From Chloroflexota bacterium (GTDB lineage: Bacteria; Chloroflexota; Anaerolineae; Anaerolineales; VGOW01): 13,856 bases of DNA. Positions 12,218-13,856 of this stretch are shown piece after piece (position 1 is the stretch's first letter; each line of letters starts with the position of its first letter). The notes beneath the pieces were generated by a model that did not search any database, had not been told where the DNA came from, and saw nothing but the letters and a program-made list of their open reading frames with translations. Position numbers and translations under genes: made by a program. The DNA is taken from contig JACRLA010000200.1 in NCBI GenBank assembly GCA_016215145.1, forward strand, positions 1 through 13,856, read 5' to 3'.

Positions 12218-12994
12218 ATGGGCGGGGCATACATTGCCTATTCGATCTTCACGCGCCCCGATGGCGGCAGCGATCTGGGTCACGCCCTCGGCATCATCGG
12301 CACGTTGTTGATGTTGATGACCGAATTTTTTTACAGCGCGCGCAAACGGATTCGCTGGCTGGGTTGGGCCGGCCCGCTGCGCTGGTGGCTCTCGGTTCAC
12401 ATCTTCACCGGACTCGTCGGTCCTTTCATGGTGTTGTTGCACAGCGCGTTTCGTTTTAACGGCGAAGCGGGCTGGACGATGTTGTTGACTACGTTGGTAG
12501 TGGCGAGCGGATTCTTGGGGCGTTACCTTTACACTGCCATTCCACATTCTTTGGCGGGCGCGGAAGCAACTGCCGACGAGTTGACCGTGAGTGCCGACAA
12601 GATTCAATCGTCGCTTTCTTCGGTTGCGGCGAAACGCTCGGCGGCGGTGCAGGTGTTGATTGAGGCTGACGCCACACGCAAACGCCGCCAGCGCGGCGAT
12701 CTCATGTTGGTCTTGTTGCGCTCGTGGGACGAGTGGCTTTACACGCGCAACCTTCGTAGTCAGATTCGTGATCTAGAAAAGACCGAGAAGCGCAGACTGT
12801 CCGACATCGAATCCTTGTTAACTCGCCGCAGAAACTTGGAGCGGCAGATTCGATCTATGGAAGCGGCGCGGCGCATGTTAAGTGCGTGGCACATTGCTCA
12901 CGTTCCGATGGGCATGGCGTTGTTCGGCTCGGCGGCGATTCACGTTGTGGCGACGATGTATTTCAAAGCCGGATTGTGGCGGCTGCTATGGTAG
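12218..12994 (+). CDS. Putative b-type cytochrome membrane protein with internal coiled coil
   Basis: 258 residues from ATG 12218. Helices appear near the N-terminus, at 23-40 (HALGIIGTLLMLMTEFF), 57-77 (LSVHIFTGLVGPFMVLLH), 85-105, and at the C-terminus (AHVPMGMALFGSAAIHVVATMY). Intramembrane His residues in these helices (GHALG, SVHIF, LLHSAF, WHIAHV, IHVVA) suggest b-heme binding. A charged helical stretch, about residues 115-225 (rich in Lys, Arg and Glu), lies between the helical parts. No named family was recognised with confidence. It overlaps the following multiheme cytochrome by 7 bp, so the pair is probably a second membrane electron-transfer module. No ribosome-binding site precedes 12218, and in-frame codons upstream extend the first helix back to a TAA at 12176, two codons after an ATG at 12170; the natural start may be broken. 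Confidence 0.65.
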   Translation: MGGAYIAYSIFTRPDGGSDLGHALGIIGTLLMLMTEFFYSARKRIRWLGWAGPLRWWLSVHIFTGLVGPFMVLLHSAFRFNGEAGWTMLLTTLVVASGFLGRYLYTAIPHSLAGAEATADELTVSADKIQSSLSSVAAKRSAAVQVLIEADATRKRRQRGDLMLVLLRSWDEWLYTRNLRSQIRDLEKTEKRRLSDIESLLTRRRNLERQIRSMEAARRMLSAWHIAHVPMGMALFGSAAIHVVATMYFKAGLWRLLW

Positions 12995-13856
12995 GGCGAC
13001 AACATCCCTTCACTTCACCGTTGGGATGCGGCACGGCGATCCTTGCGGTTGCCGTCATTGGTGCGATCACTTTTTTCTTTGGGGGAACTTTGTACAGCCC
13101 CGGGCAATTGAGCGCGGTTCAAGATCGCAGCACGCCGTTGAAAGGATTTAAATCGCACGCCGATTTCGAGAATCAATGTGAGTTATGCCACGCGCCCTTT
13201 TCGGGAATTGAAGCGGCGCGCTGTGAGAGCTGCCATGCGAACATCGCTCAACAGCGGGCGAGTGGTGGCGGCTCTCACGGCAAATTAAAGGCGAATGACG
13301 TATTACGCTGCGCGGCGTGTCATCCCGATCATCGCGGCGCAGCATTTAATCCGCTTGACATCACGAACTTCGATCACGCGCGGGTCGGTTTCTCATTAAC
13401 CAAGCACCTTCGCAATTATGACAATACGTTGATCGAGTGCAAGAGCTGTCACACCATGCAGAATTTTTCTTTCGTCTCCACCTCGTGCGCCGACTGCCAT
13501 GCCAAGAAGGATAAAGTTTTCATGGTGGATCACGCCGCGGCGTTTGGATCGAACTGTTTAGCTTGCCACGACGGCGTGGATAAGATGAAAGGTTTTGATC
13601 ACGCGAAGATGAAGTTTGTGTTGGACGGCAAACACAAAACGGTTGCCTGCGCCCAATGCCACAAAGCCGACGTGGATCCGAAGAGCGTTGCCACGCAATG
13701 CCAAGCGTGCCACGTTGAACCGAAAGCGCACACCGGAATGTTCGGGACAGATTGCGCGGCGTGTCACACCACGACGGGCTGGACTCCGGCGAAGATGGAT
13801 GGCAAATCGTTTGATCATGCCAAGACCGGTTTCGTGTTGACCTCACATCAAAAGAA
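12988..13856 (+). CDS. Large multiheme c-type cytochrome, truncated by the window end
   Basis: 289 codons are visible and the frame is still open at the window edge. ATG 12988 overlaps the preceding gene by 7 bp. A single helix (about 13-33, CGTAILAVAVIGAITFFF) anchors or exports the protein. Nine CXXCH sites follow so far: CELCH, CESCH, CAACH, CKSCH, CADCH, CLACH, CAQCH, CQACH and CAACH. A unit FDHA..-F.L...H..-C..CH starts at residues 128, 203 and 275, i.e. every 72-75 residues, so the protein is built from repeats resembling cytochrome c3/c7-like families. Position and overlap point to the b-type membrane protein upstream as its electron donor. The total heme count and C-terminal features are unknown. 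Confidence 0.88.
   Translation, partial: MVGRQHPFTSPLGCGTAILAVAVIGAITFFFGGTLYSPGQLSAVQDRSTPLKGFKSHADFENQCELCHAPFSGIEAARCESCHANIAQQRASGGGSHGKLKANDVLRCAACHPDHRGAAFNPLDITNFDHARVGFSLTKHLRNYDNTLIECKSCHTMQNFSFVSTSCADCHAKKDKVFMVDHAAAFGSNCLACHDGVDKMKGFDHAKMKFVLDGKHKTVACAQCHKADVDPKSVATQCQACHVEPKAHTGMFGTDCAACHTTTGWTPAKMDGKSFDHAKTGFVLTSHQK

Overview
The window reads as an accessory respiratory region of a bacterium, most likely a member of the Chloroflexota (Anaerolineae-like). This assignment is an inference. It rests on cytochrome lipoproteins with Pro/Thr/Ala-rich linkers, moderate GC, short palindromic repeats between genes, and the mix of multiheme cytochromes with NarL- and OmpR-type two-component systems. 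No marker gene is present to confirm it. I count 35 canonical CXXCH heme sites in about 11.7 kb, plus three Cys-His sites with wider spacing (CX3CH twice, CX4CH once).

Region 1 (1-1901): a 5'-truncated membrane histidine kinase of the NarL/DegS type and its LuxR-family response regulator, separated by a 105-bp palindromic repeat. Region 2 (1902-4900): an octaheme lipoprotein with a collagen-like linker and a lipoprotein of the ethylbenzene-dehydrogenase heme-binding family. Each is preceded by the same unusual element of three CCCTA half-sites next to a TATAGT box, and the second is followed by three hairpins. Region 3 (4901-9360): a nonaheme cytochrome with a C-terminal membrane anchor, a b-type cytochrome fused to a monoheme c domain, and a NapC-like multiheme cytochrome carrying a close copy of that same monoheme domain. 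It ends in a strong bidirectional terminator. Region 4 (9361-11897, minus strand): an OmpR/PhoB-type response regulator and a HAMP histidine kinase. An 11-bp periodic TTAACC-like array lies upstream of the regulator, and a hairpin in the intergenic gap contains the kinase ribosome-binding site. Region 5 (11898-13856): a short, apparently degenerate haem-binding-domain protein, a putative b-type membrane protein whose natural start may be interrupted by a stop codon, and the N-terminal part of a second large multiheme cytochrome that leaves the window.

The simplest joint reading is two quinol-to-periplasm electron conduits, each pairing a b-type membrane subunit with a multiheme c protein: 5011-7307 (with the NapC-like 7612-9309) and 12218-end. 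Surface or periplasmic lipoproteins (2160, 3627) would act as electron carriers or terminal parts, and two signalling systems flank the set. The first module resembles the Geobacter CbcL architecture (multiheme c plus FdnI/HydC-like b) split into two genes. The terminal acceptor cannot be named from sequence alone; extracellular electron transfer or reduction of a soluble acceptor are both possible.

A repeat family built from CGCTGA/TCAGCG hexamers, bounded by TTAA, occurs at three loci, always at a gene's 3' end. Gene-free stretches above 300 bp are 7308-7611 (two repeat copies, then a promoter-like region) and 11574-11897 (promoter, operator-like array, nested palindrome).
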